Part shown: positions 15,789-25,167 of the stretch, piece by piece
Numbering within the stretch: the first letter of the stretch is position 1
Layout of the letters: every line of letters begins with the position of its first letter
Assembly: GCF_041240605.1 (NCBI RefSeq)
Contig: NZ_CP162487.1
Location: forward strand, 5,401,001 to 5,465,000
DNA from: Xanthomonas sp. DAR 80977
GTDB lineage: Bacteria; Pseudomonadota; Gammaproteobacteria; Xanthomonadales; Xanthomonadaceae
Length of the DNA stretch: 64,000 bases
Reading direction: 5' to 3'
Notes under the pieces: generated by a model
Databases searched by the model: none
The model's input: only the letters and a program-made list of their open reading frames with translations
What the model was told of the DNA's origin: nothing
Program-made: the position numbers and the translations under genes

Positions 15789-17986
15789 TTCGGATTCCCC
15801 GGTGCGTACGGAAACGACAGCGATTGGTAATACGCCAGCGGATGCGGCGGCGGCGCGGTGCCCGGCGGCAGCGCGCGGCCCGACACCTGTTGCCAGTAGG
15901 CGATGCTGGCATCGCGCCACCACTGCGCCTCGCGCTGCTGGATCGCCAGGAAATCGGCGACCTGGCGATAGCGCGGCGCGTCCACGTACGGCGCCAGCCC
16001 GGCCCAGGTCGCGCGCATCCGCGCCACCTCGGCCACGCCGTGGTCGTAGCGGCCGATCAACTCCTCCCACAGCGGCCGGCCCGAGGCCATGCGATGGTCC
16101 CAGGGCACATGGTGGAACCACAGCAGATACTGCTCAGGCACCGTGCGCACATCGCCGAAGCGGCGTGCCAGCGGCGGCGCGTACTGCGCCACCGCGTTGC
16201 TGCCGGTCGCGCTGCGGTCGAAGCCGATGCCGTTGCGGTCGGCGCGGTGGTAGTACACCGGGTCCCAGTCCGGACGCGCGCTGCCCGCATCCCACGGCGC
16301 CGGGCCGTAGTGGTGGCCGCGGCCCATCAGGTGATGCAGGCCGAGCGGGGTCATGTAGTCGACCGCCGCTTCGTGCGAGGCCATCATCATGCCGACCACC
16401 GGCGCGACCAGCGCCGGGTCGTTGCCGAAGGTCATCCGCACCCAGTCCTCGGCGATCGCCTGCGCATCGCCCTGCGGATCCCAGGCCAGCCGCCCGAACG
16501 CGTACCAGTTGGCCTGGTCGAAGATCGAGCCGCACCAGTTGCGGTCCGCGCCGATGTTGGCGACCCCGGCGATGCCGCTGAGCGCATGCCCGTCCAGCGC
16601 GCCCTCCACCACCCGCGCCACCGTCGCCTGCCTGCCGCGCCGCGTGTCCGCCTGCAGGGTTTCCTGGTACAGCGTGCCCAGGTAGACCAGGTGCGTGGCG
16701 AAGCCCAGGTACTCCTTGGTGATCTGGAACTCCAGCATCAGCGGCGTCTTCGGCATTGCCCCGAACAGCGGATGGAACGGCTCGCGCGGCTGGAAGTCGA
16801 TGGCGCCGTTCTTGACCTGCACCACCACGTTGTCGCGGAACTTGCCGTCCAGCGGCACGAACTCGCTGTAGGCCTGCTTGGCGCGGTCGTCCGGCTGCTC
16901 GTGCGAATAGACGAAGGCGCGCCACATCACCACCCCGCCGTGCGGCGCCAACGCGTCGGCGAGCATGTTGGCGCCGTCGGCATGGCTGCGCCCGTAGTCC
17001 TGCGGGCCGGGCTGGCCTTCGGAATTGGCCTTGACCAGGAAGCCGCCGAAATCGGGAATGCGCGCGTAGATTTCGTCCGCCTTGGCCCGCCACCAGCCTT
17101 GCACCGCCGGGTCCAGCGGGTCGGCGCTGGCCAGCCCGCCGATCTCGATCGGGGCGCTGAAGCGCGCGCTCAGGTAGACGCGGATACCGTACGGGCGCAG
17201 CGCCGCGGCCAGCGCCGCGGTCTTGTCGAGATAGGCGGCGGTCAGGCTCACCGCGCTGGCATTGACGTTGTTCAGCACCACGCCATTGATGCCGATCGAG
17301 GCGTTGGCGCGCGCGTAGTCGGTGTAGCGCGGGTCCACGTAGCCGGGCAGCTTCTGCCAGTCCCAGAGCGAGGCGCCGGCGTAGCCGCGTTCGACCACGC
17401 CGTCCAGGTTGTCCCAGTGATCGAGCACGCGCAGCTTCACCCGCGGCGCATCGCGCAGCGCCAGCCGCGCCGGCGCCTGCCCGGTCTGCAGCAGGCGCAG
17501 GAAGCGGAACGCGGCGTACAGGACGCCGCGCTCGCCGCCGCCGACCAGCGCGGTGGCCGGGCGGCCATCGACCACCACGCTGCGGATCAGGTAGCCCTCC
17601 TCGCCCAGGCCGCGCGTGTCCAGCCGCAGCCGCGCGATCGCCGGCGTGGCCGGCGTGCCGAGCACGATCGCACCGGCGCGGTCCGCCGTTGCCGCCAGCG
17701 GCGGCGCGGCCCCGAGCAGGCCGCCCAGGCCGCGGCGCAGTTCATCGCGCGCGGCTTGCTGCATCGGCGTCTCGGCGCCGGCCACCAGCTGCGTGGCGGC
17801 CGCGCGCCACGGCGTGGCCTGCGCCTCGGCCAGCGGCTGGTAGCGCAACCATAGATCGTAGCCGTCCTCGGCCTGCGCCACGGCGATCGGCACCAGAAGC
17901 GCCAGCCACAGGCAGGCGCTGCGCAGCCAATCGCCACGTGCCGCATGCCGGCGCTGCGGCGCGCGCGACCGTGCGCCGCCGCTCAT
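15785..17986 (-). CDS. aguA: Alpha-glucuronidase, glycoside hydrolase family 67
   Basis: The 733-residue protein contains all landmarks of GH67: EDGYDLWLRYQPLAEAQ at the mature N-terminus, LDHWDNLDGVVERGYAG, the FLVKANSEGQPGPQDYGRSH loop, and VVQVKNGAIDFQPREPFHP, which carries the conserved acidic pair. DWDPVYYHRAD lies in the C-terminal domain. It cleaves (4-O-methyl)-glucuronic acid from xylo-oligosaccharide ends. A signal-like hydrophobic stretch (LRSACLWLALLVPIAVAQAE) predicts periplasmic location. I chose the ATG at 17986; one at 18019 is also open. It is the first gene of the operon and is divergent from the LacI gene. Confidence 0.95.
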   Translation of the reverse strand: MSGGARSRAPQRRHAARGDWLRSACLWLALLVPIAVAQAEDGYDLWLRYQPLAEAQATPWRAAATQLVAGAETPMQQAARDELRRGLGGLLGAAPPLAATADRAGAIVLGTPATPAIARLRLDTRGLGEEGYLIRSVVVDGRPATALVGGGERGVLYAAFRFLRLLQTGQAPARLALRDAPRVKLRVLDHWDNLDGVVERGYAGASLWDWQKLPGYVDPRYTDYARANASIGINGVVLNNVNASAVSLTAAYLDKTAALAAALRPYGIRVYLSARFSAPIEIGGLASADPLDPAVQGWWRAKADEIYARIPDFGGFLVKANSEGQPGPQDYGRSHADGANMLADALAPHGGVVMWRAFVYSHEQPDDRAKQAYSEFVPLDGKFRDNVVVQVKNGAIDFQPREPFHPLFGAMPKTPLMLEFQITKEYLGFATHLVYLGTLYQETLQADTRRGRQATVARVVEGALDGHALSGIAGVANIGADRNWCGSIFDQANWYAFGRLAWDPQGDAQAIAEDWVRMTFGNDPALVAPVVGMMMASHEAAVDYMTPLGLHHLMGRGHHYGPAPWDAGSARPDWDPVYYHRADRNGIGFDRSATGSNAVAQYAPPLARRFGDVRTVPEQYLLWFHHVPWDHRMASGRPLWEELIGRYDHGVAEVARMRATWAGLAPYVDAPRYRQVADFLAIQQREAQWWRDASIAYWQQVSGRALPPGTAPPPHPLAYYQSLSFPYAPGNPK

Positions 17987-18120
17987 GCGCGCCCCCTTGG
18001 GCGCGATGCCGGCGCGCAACGCCGGTCGCCGCCCACCCGGCTTCCCGGTACCATGCAGGCGTCACTCGTGTCGGGATCCACACCGTGCCGCGGCGCCGCC
18101 GCACACGGGGCTTGCGCAGG

Positions 18121-19245
18121 ATGTCCCCGGTCGCGATCCACGCCCGCACACCAGCGAAGAGGCCCATCTTGGAGAAGGTCAGGAAATCGGTTCGCCGCAA
18201 GAGCCTCGCCGTGACCATCGACGAGGTGGCCGCACTGGCCAAGGTCTCGCCGATGACCGTGTCGCGGGTGATCAACGGCCAGGGCAACGTGCGCGACAGC
18301 ACCCGCGAGCAGGTCATGCGCGCGGTCGACACGCTCGGCTACACGCCGAACCTGGCGGCCAGCGCGCTGGCCGCCGCACAGAGCACGCGGGTCGCGCTGA
18401 TCTACAGCAACCCCAGCGGCGCCTACCTGGGCGAACTGCTGGTCGGCGTGCTGCGCGCGGCCTCGCGCACCTCGATCCAGGTGGTGATGGACTACTGGGA
18501 CGACCTCGGCGCCGAGGCCGAGCGCAAGGCCGCGCGCAAGCTGGCCAAGAGCGGCGTGGCCGGGGTGATCCTGCCGCCGCCGCTGTGCGAATCGGACGCG
18601 GCGATCCGCGAGCTGGTGCGCGCCAAGGTGCCGGTGGTGGCGATCGCCTCGGACCGCTTCAGCGACCAGGTGGCCTGCGTGCGCATCGACGAGTTCAACG
18701 CCAGCAAGGACATCACTACCTACCTGATCGCGCAGGGCCACACCCGCATCGGCTACATCGCCGGCCGCTCCAACCTGTCGGCCAGCGCGCGCCGCTTCGA
18801 AGGCTTCCAGGCGGCGCTGGCCGAGGCCGGCCTGCGCCTGGACCGGCACCTGCTGCAGCCGGGCGACTACACCTACCGCTCCGGCCTGGATGCCGCGGAA
18901 AAACTGCTGTCGCGGCGCCAGCCGCCCAGCGCCATCATCGCCAGCAACGACGACATGGCCGCCGCGGCGATCTCGGTGGCGCACCGGCGTGGCCTGGACG
19001 TGCCGCGCGACCTGTCCGTGGTCGGCTTCGACGACACCTCCGCCGCGACCACCGTGTGGCCGGAACTGACCACCATCCGCCAGCCGATCGCGGCCATGGC
19101 CGATGCGGCGATCGACATCCTGCTGCGCAGCATCCGCAGCAAGGAACGCACGGCCCGGACGAAGATCGATCATGTGCTCGCTCATCAGCTGGTCAAGCGC
19201 GATTCGGTGGCCGCGCCGGCCGCGGCGCGCGCCGGGCGGCGCTGA
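18121..19245 (+). CDS. xylR: LacI-family regulator of the xylan/xylose locus
   Basis: The protein (374 residues from ATG 18121; TTG 18169 is an alternative start) has a LacI helix-turn-helix (VTIDEVAALAKVSPMTVSRV then INGQGNVRDSTREQV) and a periplasmic-binding-protein-like sensor domain ending VVGFDDTSAATTVWPELTTI. It lies between the GH67 operon and xylA, as the LacI-type XylR does in Xanthomonas xylan loci. A TGGTAGCGCTACCA palindrome before xylA is its probable operator. It is expected to repress the locus in the absence of xylan-derived sugars. The symbol is by analogy. Confidence 0.85.
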   Translation: MSPVAIHARTPAKRPILEKVRKSVRRKSLAVTIDEVAALAKVSPMTVSRVINGQGNVRDSTREQVMRAVDTLGYTPNLAASALAAAQSTRVALIYSNPSGAYLGELLVGVLRAASRTSIQVVMDYWDDLGAEAERKAARKLAKSGVAGVILPPPLCESDAAIRELVRAKVPVVAIASDRFSDQVACVRIDEFNASKDITTYLIAQGHTRIGYIAGRSNLSASARRFEGFQAALAEAGLRLDRHLLQPGDYTYRSGLDAAEKLLSRRQPPSAIIASNDDMAAAAISVAHRRGLDVPRDLSVVGFDDTSAATTVWPELTTIRQPIAAMADAAIDILLRSIRSKERTARTKIDHVLAHQLVKRDSVAAPAAARAGRR

Positions 19246-19271
19246 CGCGGCGGCGGCCGGCGGGGTCCGCA

Positions 19272-20612
19272 TCAGCGGATCAGGTACTGGTTGATCAGGT
19301 TCTCGTAGGCTTCCTGGCGGCCGCTGGCCTGCTTCGGCTCGCCGGCCTTGGCCGCGTGCGCGGCCAGGTCCGCCAGCGAACTGCTGCCGGCCGCGAACGC
19401 CGCGCCGGCGCCGCTGTCGAAGCTGCTGTAGCGCTCGGCGCGCCACTGCTCCAGCGGCGAGGAGGTCAGCAGCGCATGGGCAACCTCCAGCCCGCGCGCG
19501 AACGCGTCCATGCCGCCGATGTGCGCCAGGAACAGGTCCTGCGGATCGGACGACTCGCGCCGCACCTTGGCGTCGAAGTTCAGACCGCCCGGCGCCAGCC
19601 CGCCCTGCCGCAGCACCACCAGCATCGCCCCCACCGTGTCGTACAGGTCGGTCGGGAACTGGTCGGTGTCCCAGCCGTTCTGCGGGTTGCCGCGGTTGGC
19701 ATCGATGCTGCCGAGCAGGCCGGCGTCGCTGGCCACCTGCAGGTCGTGCTCGAAGCTGTGGCCCGACAGCGTGGCGTGGTTGGCCTCGATGTTGAGCTTG
19801 AAATCCTGGTCCAGGCCGTGCTGGCGCAGGAAGCCGATCACCGTGGCGCTGTCGAAGTCGTACTGGTGCTTCATCGGCTCCATCGGCTTGGGCTCGATCA
19901 GGAAGTTGCCTTTGAAGCCGATGCTGCGGCCGTAGTCGCGGGCGATGGTCAGGAAACGCGCCATGTTGTCCTGCTCGCGCTTCATCTGCGTGTTGTGCAG
20001 GCAGGCGTAACCTTCGCGGCCGCCCCAGAACACGTAGTTCTCCCCGCCCAGTTCCACCGTCGCCTCCAGCGCGGCCTTGACCTGCACCGCCGCGCGCGCG
20101 ACCACGTTGAAGTCCGGGTTGGTCGAGGCGCCGTTCATGTAGCGCGGGTGCGAGAACAGGTTCGCGGTGCCCCACAGCAGCTTGATGCCGGTGTCGGCCT
20201 GGCGCTGCCTGGCGATGCCGACCATGTGCTTGACGTTCTTCTCGTACTGGCCCACGTCCTCGGCGTCCGGCGCCAGGTCCACGTCGTGGAAGCAGTAGTA
20301 CGGCACGCCGAGCTTGGTGAAGAACTCGAACGCCGCATCGGCCTTGGCCTCGGCGCGGCCCAGCGCGTCGCTGCCGGCGTCCCACGGATAGGCGCGCGTG
20401 CCCGGCCCGAACGGATCGGCGCCGTTGCCGCAGAAGCTGTGCCAGTACGCCACCGCGAAGCGCAGGTGCTCGGCCATGGTCTTGTCGCCGATCTTCCTGT
20501 CGGCCTCGTAGACCTTGAACGCCAGCGGATTGTCCGAGGCCTTGCCTTCGAACGCGATGCGGCCGATGCCCGGGAAGTATTCCTTGGCGCCGATGTAGAC
20601 GGAGTTGCTCAT
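19272..20612 (-). CDS. xylA: Xylose isomerase
   Basis: The 446-residue protein starts at ATG 20612 (MSNSVYIGAKEYFPGIGRIA), preceded by GGTGG in a purine-rich leader. It has the standard motifs of group II xylose isomerases: the FCFHDVDLAPD-type histidine region (here YYCFHDVDLAPDAEDV), the YVFWGGREGY segment, and metal ligands in FLIEPKPMEPMKHQYDFD, NIEANHATLSGHSFEHD and LGSIDANRG. It isomerises D-xylose to D-xylulose in the cytoplasm. It converges on the LacI gene with a 26-bp gap and has its own promoter region with a xyl-box. Confidence 0.97.
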   Translation of the reverse strand: MSNSVYIGAKEYFPGIGRIAFEGKASDNPLAFKVYEADRKIGDKTMAEHLRFAVAYWHSFCGNGADPFGPGTRAYPWDAGSDALGRAEAKADAAFEFFTKLGVPYYCFHDVDLAPDAEDVGQYEKNVKHMVGIARQRQADTGIKLLWGTANLFSHPRYMNGASTNPDFNVVARAAVQVKAALEATVELGGENYVFWGGREGYACLHNTQMKREQDNMARFLTIARDYGRSIGFKGNFLIEPKPMEPMKHQYDFDSATVIGFLRQHGLDQDFKLNIEANHATLSGHSFEHDLQVASDAGLLGSIDANRGNPQNGWDTDQFPTDLYDTVGAMLVVLRQGGLAPGGLNFDAKVRRESSDPQDLFLAHIGGMDAFARGLEVAHALLTSSPLEQWRAERYSSFDSGAGAAFAAGSSSLADLAAHAAKAGEPKQASGRQEAYENLINQYLIR

Positions 20613-20868
20613 GGGAGGTGGAGTCCTGTCGAGTGGGAGAAGAAAGGCACGCGTTGCCGCCGGGCTGGCGCCGCGGCGGCGACTGTCGCGAAGATGGTTG
20701 GCGTTGGAAAGGCGCGCGCAGGCGCGAGCGCTGCGCCATCGGCGTGGCCGGACCGCAAACGGGTTGCGCCGCCGATGTGGGCGCAGCGCCGGCCCCTGGT
20801 GCAAGGGCCACCCTGCCGCGTCGTTCGGCGACCGGCGCCACAAACGCGCCGCACCATACGCGCGGTTA

Positions 20869-20882
20869 TGGTAGCGCTACCA
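20869..20882. promoter_or_regulatory. xyl-box operator upstream of xylA
   Basis: TGGTAGCGCTACCA is a perfect 14-bp palindrome, embedded in a longer imperfect dyad (flanked by CGCGGTT and ACCGCG arms, about 20860-20894). It matches the xyl-box described for XylR-regulated xylan genes in Xanthomonas (TGGTAGCGCTAACA type). It lies about 255 bp upstream of xylA in a 525-bp gene-free stretch (20613-21137) in which I see nothing else recognisable. Confidence 0.8.
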
Positions 20883-21137
20883 GAAACCGCGCTAAAAAAA
20901 GCTTCACTGCGGAGGGAAGCCGACGGGGCCATCAGATGCGGTTCGCAAGCCGGGGACAGGCGGACTTTACCCAGCCCATCGGCGAAACGCTTGCTGCGCT
21001 GCGCCATCGGCGTGCGCGGCGTGCGCGCCAGCACAGTGCGACATGCCGGCAGCCATGCGCCGCGTCTTGATCGCGCGCGGGTCGCGCATCCGCCCCGCGC
21101 AACGCGCTTGCGGTTGCGCCGACTACAATGCGCGCCG

Positions 21138-22013
21138 ATGACCCCTACGCCGCTGCCGCTGCCGCAACGCCTCGCCGATCCCGCACCGCGCGAGCGGCGC
21201 ACGCCGTCGGCGCTGGGCAAGCGCCTGTGCCGGCAGGTGGGCCAGGCGATCGCCGATTTCGGCATGATCGAAGCCGGCGACAAGGTGATGGTGTGCCTGT
21301 CCGGCGGCAAGGACAGCTACACCCTGCTGGACATCCTGCTGCAGTTGCAGCGCAAGGCGCCGGTGCCGTTCGAGCTGGTCGCGGTGAACCTGGACCAGAA
21401 GCAGCCCGGCTTCCCCGCCGAGGTGCTGCCCGACTACCTGCGCGGGCTCGGCGTGGCCTGGCACGTGATCGAGCAGGACACCTATTCGGTGGTCAGCCGG
21501 GTGGTGCCCGAGGGCAAGACCCTGTGTTCGCTGTGCTCGCGGCTGCGCCGCGGCGCGCTGTACCGCTACGCCGCCGAGAACGGGATCAGCAAGATCGCGC
21601 TGGGCCACCATCGCGACGACATCGTCGCCACCTTCTTCATGAACCTGTTCTTCCACGCCAGGCTCGCGGCGATGGCGCCGAAGCTGCGCAGCGACGACGG
21701 CCGCCACGTGGTGATCCGGCCGCTGGCCTACGTGCGCGAGGCCGACATCGCCGACTACGCGCAGGCCCGCGGCTTCCCGCTGATCCCGTGCACGCTGTGC
21801 GGCAGCCAGGAGAACCTGCAGCGGCGCCAGGTCGGGCTGATGCTGCAGCAGTGGGACCGCGAGCATCCCGGCCGCATCGAGCAGATCGCGCGCGCCATGG
21901 GCAACGTGCAGCCGGCGCAGCTGGCCGACCCGGCCCTGTTCGATTTCCGCGCGCTGGGCGCTGCCGAGGCCACGCCCGCCGTGGCCTGGCCGGCCGGCGA
22001 CGAGGACGCGTAA
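21138..22013 (+). CDS. ttcA: tRNA 2-thiocytidine(32) synthetase TtcA
   Basis: The 291-residue protein has the ATP-pyrophosphatase P-loop VCLSGGKDSYTLLDILLQLQ. It also has the two CxxC motifs of TtcA: LCSLCSRLRRGALYR, and CTLCGSQENLQRRQV near 225. The GHHRDDIVATFFMNLFF block is present. The enzyme uses a [4Fe-4S] cluster to thiolate C32 of certain tRNAs. The ATG at 21138 follows a clear upstream gap and the length is normal for the family. Confidence 0.96.
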   Translation: MTPTPLPLPQRLADPAPRERRTPSALGKRLCRQVGQAIADFGMIEAGDKVMVCLSGGKDSYTLLDILLQLQRKAPVPFELVAVNLDQKQPGFPAEVLPDYLRGLGVAWHVIEQDTYSVVSRVVPEGKTLCSLCSRLRRGALYRYAAENGISKIALGHHRDDIVATFFMNLFFHARLAAMAPKLRSDDGRHVVIRPLAYVREADIADYAQARGFPLIPCTLCGSQENLQRRQVGLMLQQWDREHPGRIEQIARAMGNVQPAQLADPALFDFRALGAAEATPAVAWPAGDEDA

Positions 22014-22145
22014 CGCCGCTGCCGGCGGTCCGCGGCCGCCGCTGAACCACACGATGCGGTATCCGGGCGGGAGCGATGCGACAATGCCCGCCGCCCACCC
22101 TGCGCCTGGCGCCGGGGCGTTCCGTTTCCTTCTGCTGGATGCTCG

Positions 22146-23054
22146 ATGTTCTTTCGCAACCTGACCCTGTTCCGCTTCCCCACCACCCTCGACTTCTCCG
22201 AGATCGACAAGCTCCTGCCGGAGGTCCAGCTCAAGCCGGTCGGCCCGCTGGAAATGAGCTCGCGCGGCTTCATCTCCCCGTTCGGCCGCGACGAACGCGA
22301 AGTGCTGTCGCACCGCATCGCCGAGTTCCTGTGGCTGACCGTCGGCGGCGAGGACAAGATCCTGCCCGGCTCGGTGGTCAACGACCTGCTCGAGCGCAAG
22401 GTCGCCGAGATCGAGGAGAAGGAAGGGCGCCGGCCCGGCGGCAAGGCGCGCAAGCGGCTCAAGGACGACCTGATCCACGAATTGCTGCCGCGCGCCTTCG
22501 TCAAGACCTCGCGCACCGACGCGATGCTCGACCTGCAGCACGGCTACGTCGCGGTGGACACCTCCAGCCGCAAGACCGGCGAGAACGTGATGTCCGAGAT
22601 CCGTGGCGTGCTGGGCAGCTTCCCGGCATTGCCGCTGAACGCGGAAGTGGCGCCGCGCTCGATCCTGACCGGCTGGATCGCCGGCGAACCCTTGCCCGAA
22701 GGCCTGAGCCTGGGCGAGGAATGCGAGATGAAGGATCCGATCGAAGGCGGCGCGGTGGTCAAGTGCCAGCACCAGGAACTGCGCTGCGACGAGATCGACA
22801 AGCACCTGGAAGCGGGCAAGCAGGTCACCAAGCTGGCGCTGATCCTGGACGACCACGTCTCCTTCGTGCTCGGCGACGACCTGGTGATCCGCAAGCTGAA
22901 GTTCCTCGACGGCGCCCTGGACCAGCTGGAGAACGCCGACCAGGACGGCGTGCGCGCCGAACTGGACGCGCGCTTCGCGCTGATGAGCGCCGAGGTGCGG
23001 CGCCTGTTCCTGCTGCTGGAAGAGGCGCTGAAGCTGAGCAAGGCTGACAGCTGA
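22146..23054 (+). CDS. rdgC: Recombination-associated protein RdgC
   Basis: The 302-residue protein aligns by eye with RdgC over its full length: MFFRNLTLFRFPTTLDFSEI, then GFISPFGRDEREVLSHRI, DLLERKVAEIEEKEGRRPGG and a C-terminal ALMSAEVRRLFLLLEEAL. RdgC forms a ring-shaped dimer on DNA and limits RecA activity. It stands alone 132 bp after ttcA, and a strong hairpin follows the stop codon. Confidence 0.96.
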   Translation: MFFRNLTLFRFPTTLDFSEIDKLLPEVQLKPVGPLEMSSRGFISPFGRDEREVLSHRIAEFLWLTVGGEDKILPGSVVNDLLERKVAEIEEKEGRRPGGKARKRLKDDLIHELLPRAFVKTSRTDAMLDLQHGYVAVDTSSRKTGENVMSEIRGVLGSFPALPLNAEVAPRSILTGWIAGEPLPEGLSLGEECEMKDPIEGGAVVKCQHQELRCDEIDKHLEAGKQVTKLALILDDHVSFVLGDDLVIRKLKFLDGALDQLENADQDGVRAELDARFALMSAEVRRLFLLLEEALKLSKADS

Positions 23055-23061
23055 GGCAAGG

Positions 23062-23100
23062 CCGGCAACCTCCCGGCGAATCGCGCCGGGAGGTTGCCGG
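23062..23100 (+). terminator. Hairpin terminator after rdgC
   Basis: A perfect 17-bp stem (23062-23078 with 23084-23100) around AATCG starts 8 bases after the rdgC stop. No U-tract follows, but stem strength and position fit a terminator. Confidence 0.7.
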
Positions 23101-23203
23101 GCACCGGCGTGTTGTTGTCGGCGATGCCTGTGGATTGGATCTGATGGGCTTGGGCCATCGGCCCGGACAGGAACCGGAATCGGCCGGCATGCCCGCTTCG
23201 TTC

Positions 23204-23464
23204 GTCGCGGCTGAAGCCGCTCCTACACAAGCCGCGCCCCGCTGGCCGAGGGCACTGTCGGAGGGGCTGCGGGCGGCCTCGGGCCATCAGCTCCGATCGC
23301 TGCCGAAGCCGGCCAAGTTCCCGACTCCGCTCGTGGCGCCTGAAGTCGCTCCCACAAGGGGCCGCGCGCCGGCTGGGTGCACTGTGGGAGGGACTTCAGT
23401 CCCGACTGCTGCCGGAGTCGGCCAGCTTCCCGGCTCCGTTCGTCGCGGCTGAAGCCGCTCCTAC
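23204..23464. repeat. Cluster of four REP palindromes
   Basis: Copies at 23204-23226, 23333-23355 and 23442-23464 read in one direction, and 23384-23406 reads in the other. The third-direction copy has the GGGAC/GTCCC stem and a GTGG start, while the outer two have GCGGC/GCCGC. They fill most of the 546-bp gap between rdgC and the YgjP-type gene; nothing else is evident there. Confidence 0.8.
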
Positions 23465-23600
23465 AAGGGCCACGGCGTGCGCTGCTCGGATCCACTGGAG
23501 AACGATCCGGGGCAACCGTGACGGACATTCAGCTGAAGCATGCAGCGCGATCGGTGCGCGCTGTCACCGTGCACGCGCGCCTGGGCGGTATGCTGTGCGC

Positions 23601-24380
23601 ATGCCCGATTTCCTCCGTCGCCTGATCGCGCCGCCTGCCGCGACCGTCGAACGCGACCTCGTCCGCCTGCGGTTGGACGAGCGCGAGATCGAGGTGCTGC
23701 GCGTGCGCGACCCGCGCGCGCGGCGGATCAAGCTCAGCGTGGACGAACGCGGTGCGCGCCTGACCCTGCCGCTGCGCGCCAGCCTGGTGTCCGGCGAGCG
23801 CTTCCTGCTCGAACACCGGCACTGGCTCGGCGAGCAGCTGGCGCGCTACCAGGACGAAGACAACGAACCGGGCCTCGAGCGCGGCGTGCCCGGCTGGTTG
23901 CCGCTGCGCGGCGAGCGCCTGCCGCTGCGCTGGAGCGAGGGCCGCTATGCGCGCCTGCAGGTCGATGCCGACGGCGCGCAGCTGCAGTTGCCGGCGCGCG
24001 CCGGCGATGCGGCGATCGCGCGCGCGCTACGCGAGTTCTACGAGGCGCAGGCGCGCGCCGACGTCGGCCGCTGGCTGCCCAGGTACCTGCCCTCGCTGCC
24101 GCGCGCGCCGGCGCGGGTGCGGCTGAAGGTGATGTCCTCGCAATGGGGCTCGCTGGCGCCGGACGGGTCGATGGCGCTGGATCTGGCGCTGGTGCTGGGG
24201 CGCCCGTCGGCCTTCGAGTACGTGCTGGTCCACGAGCTGTGCCACCTGCTCCAGGCCAACCACTCGCCGGCGTTCTGGCGCGAGGTGGAAGCGCGGTTCC
24301 CGGCCTGGCGCGCCGAACGCGACTATTTCCACGCGCAGGGGCGGCGCCTGAAGGCGCAATTGCGGCGGCTGTTGAGCTAG
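23601..24380 (+). CDS. YgjP/SprT-like zinc metallopeptidase (DUF45)
   Basis: The 259-residue cytosolic protein contains the metal site VLVHELCHLLQANHSPAFW (H-E-L-C-H plus a downstream H) near 204-222. Upstream is the family-typical SSQWGSLAPDGSMALDLAL, i.e. the W-G-S-C-S-x-x-G-x-L-x-L-N block in diverged form. The N-terminal half is the usual beta-rich lead-in (RRIKLSVDERGARLTLP). This is the DUF45/YgjP-like group, related in fold to SprT. The physiological substrate is unknown. ATG 23601 was preferred over GTG 23595. Confidence 0.85.
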   Translation: MPDFLRRLIAPPAATVERDLVRLRLDEREIEVLRVRDPRARRIKLSVDERGARLTLPLRASLVSGERFLLEHRHWLGEQLARYQDEDNEPGLERGVPGWLPLRGERLPLRWSEGRYARLQVDADGAQLQLPARAGDAAIARALREFYEAQARADVGRWLPRYLPSLPRAPARVRLKVMSSQWGSLAPDGSMALDLALVLGRPSAFEYVLVHELCHLLQANHSPAFWREVEARFPAWRAERDYFHAQGRRLKAQLRRLLS

Positions 24381-25167
24381 GGCGTCTCGTCCGCGCCGCC
24401 GTTGCGCGCGCACGCGGCAAGGACAAGCAAGAACGCGTGAGGGCTGTTTCAGCGCGGACGACGACGTAGCGTCTGGACGCATCAGAGCGGCCCTGCGGGT
24501 TGGGCCTGTCAGGCCGGCAGCCGGGGGCGTTGTGCGACATGGCCGCAAGCCACGCGTCGGCGCGCCGGGCGAATCCGGCGGCGTTCTCGGGAAGGGATGG
24601 TTCGGCTCGAGGCGCACGGCGCCGCAGCGGTGGACAGAGCGGAGAAGACGCAAGGAACGGGCGGGTTTCGCCTCAGCGCTGCGGAAGAAGAACTCCATGC
24701 GCAGCGCCCGGCAGGCCCCCTCTCCCCGCCTACCTCACACCTGGCGCGACCTCCGGCGCCAGCGAACGATACGGTCCGTGCGGCGCTACGCCGGCATGTC
24801 AGGACGCCGGGATCGTGCCGCGAACGCAAGACGTATCGCGTCTATGCCTGTTGTCGGCAGGCGTGGCCGCAACTTTAGCGAAATTCTGTCTACACACAAG
24901 CGTCACGTCCGTTGTGTATGCGGCGCGTTCAGCCGCCGGCCCGGCGCGCCGATCCTGGCACCGGATCGGCGCCCGAGCGGGTCGCGCCGGGCCAGGCCTT
25001 GCGGTCCGTCAGCCGGCTGCGACCCGACCAGCGCCAGGCCGCGCGACATCGACCGCCGGCACGGCTGGGCCGCGCTGGTGCGCGGGACCGCGTCGTCGCC
25101 CGGCACGGACTCCCGCCCTCTTCCCCGCCCGTGCGCGCACAGCCACCCGCGGGGACCAAGGACACGC
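24381..25167. other. Gene-free stretch, nothing recognised
   Basis: Open frames exist on both strands, but none has family-like sequence, a convincing ribosome site or plausible composition. Candidates such as 24500-25171 (+) and 24509-24829 (-) are arginine/proline/alanine-rich in the way that GC-rich shadow frames are. No REP core or clear hairpin was seen. Confidence 0.5.

Noticed and set aside
17985..22013. Frame of over 1300 codons across the LacI gene, xylA and ttcA
   Set aside because: Only the ttcA part (from 21138) is protein-like; the remainder runs across or against recognised genes.
24381..25167. Several 100-220-codon frames on both strands
   Set aside because: They have no ribosome sites, no family resemblance and arginine/proline-rich shadow composition.
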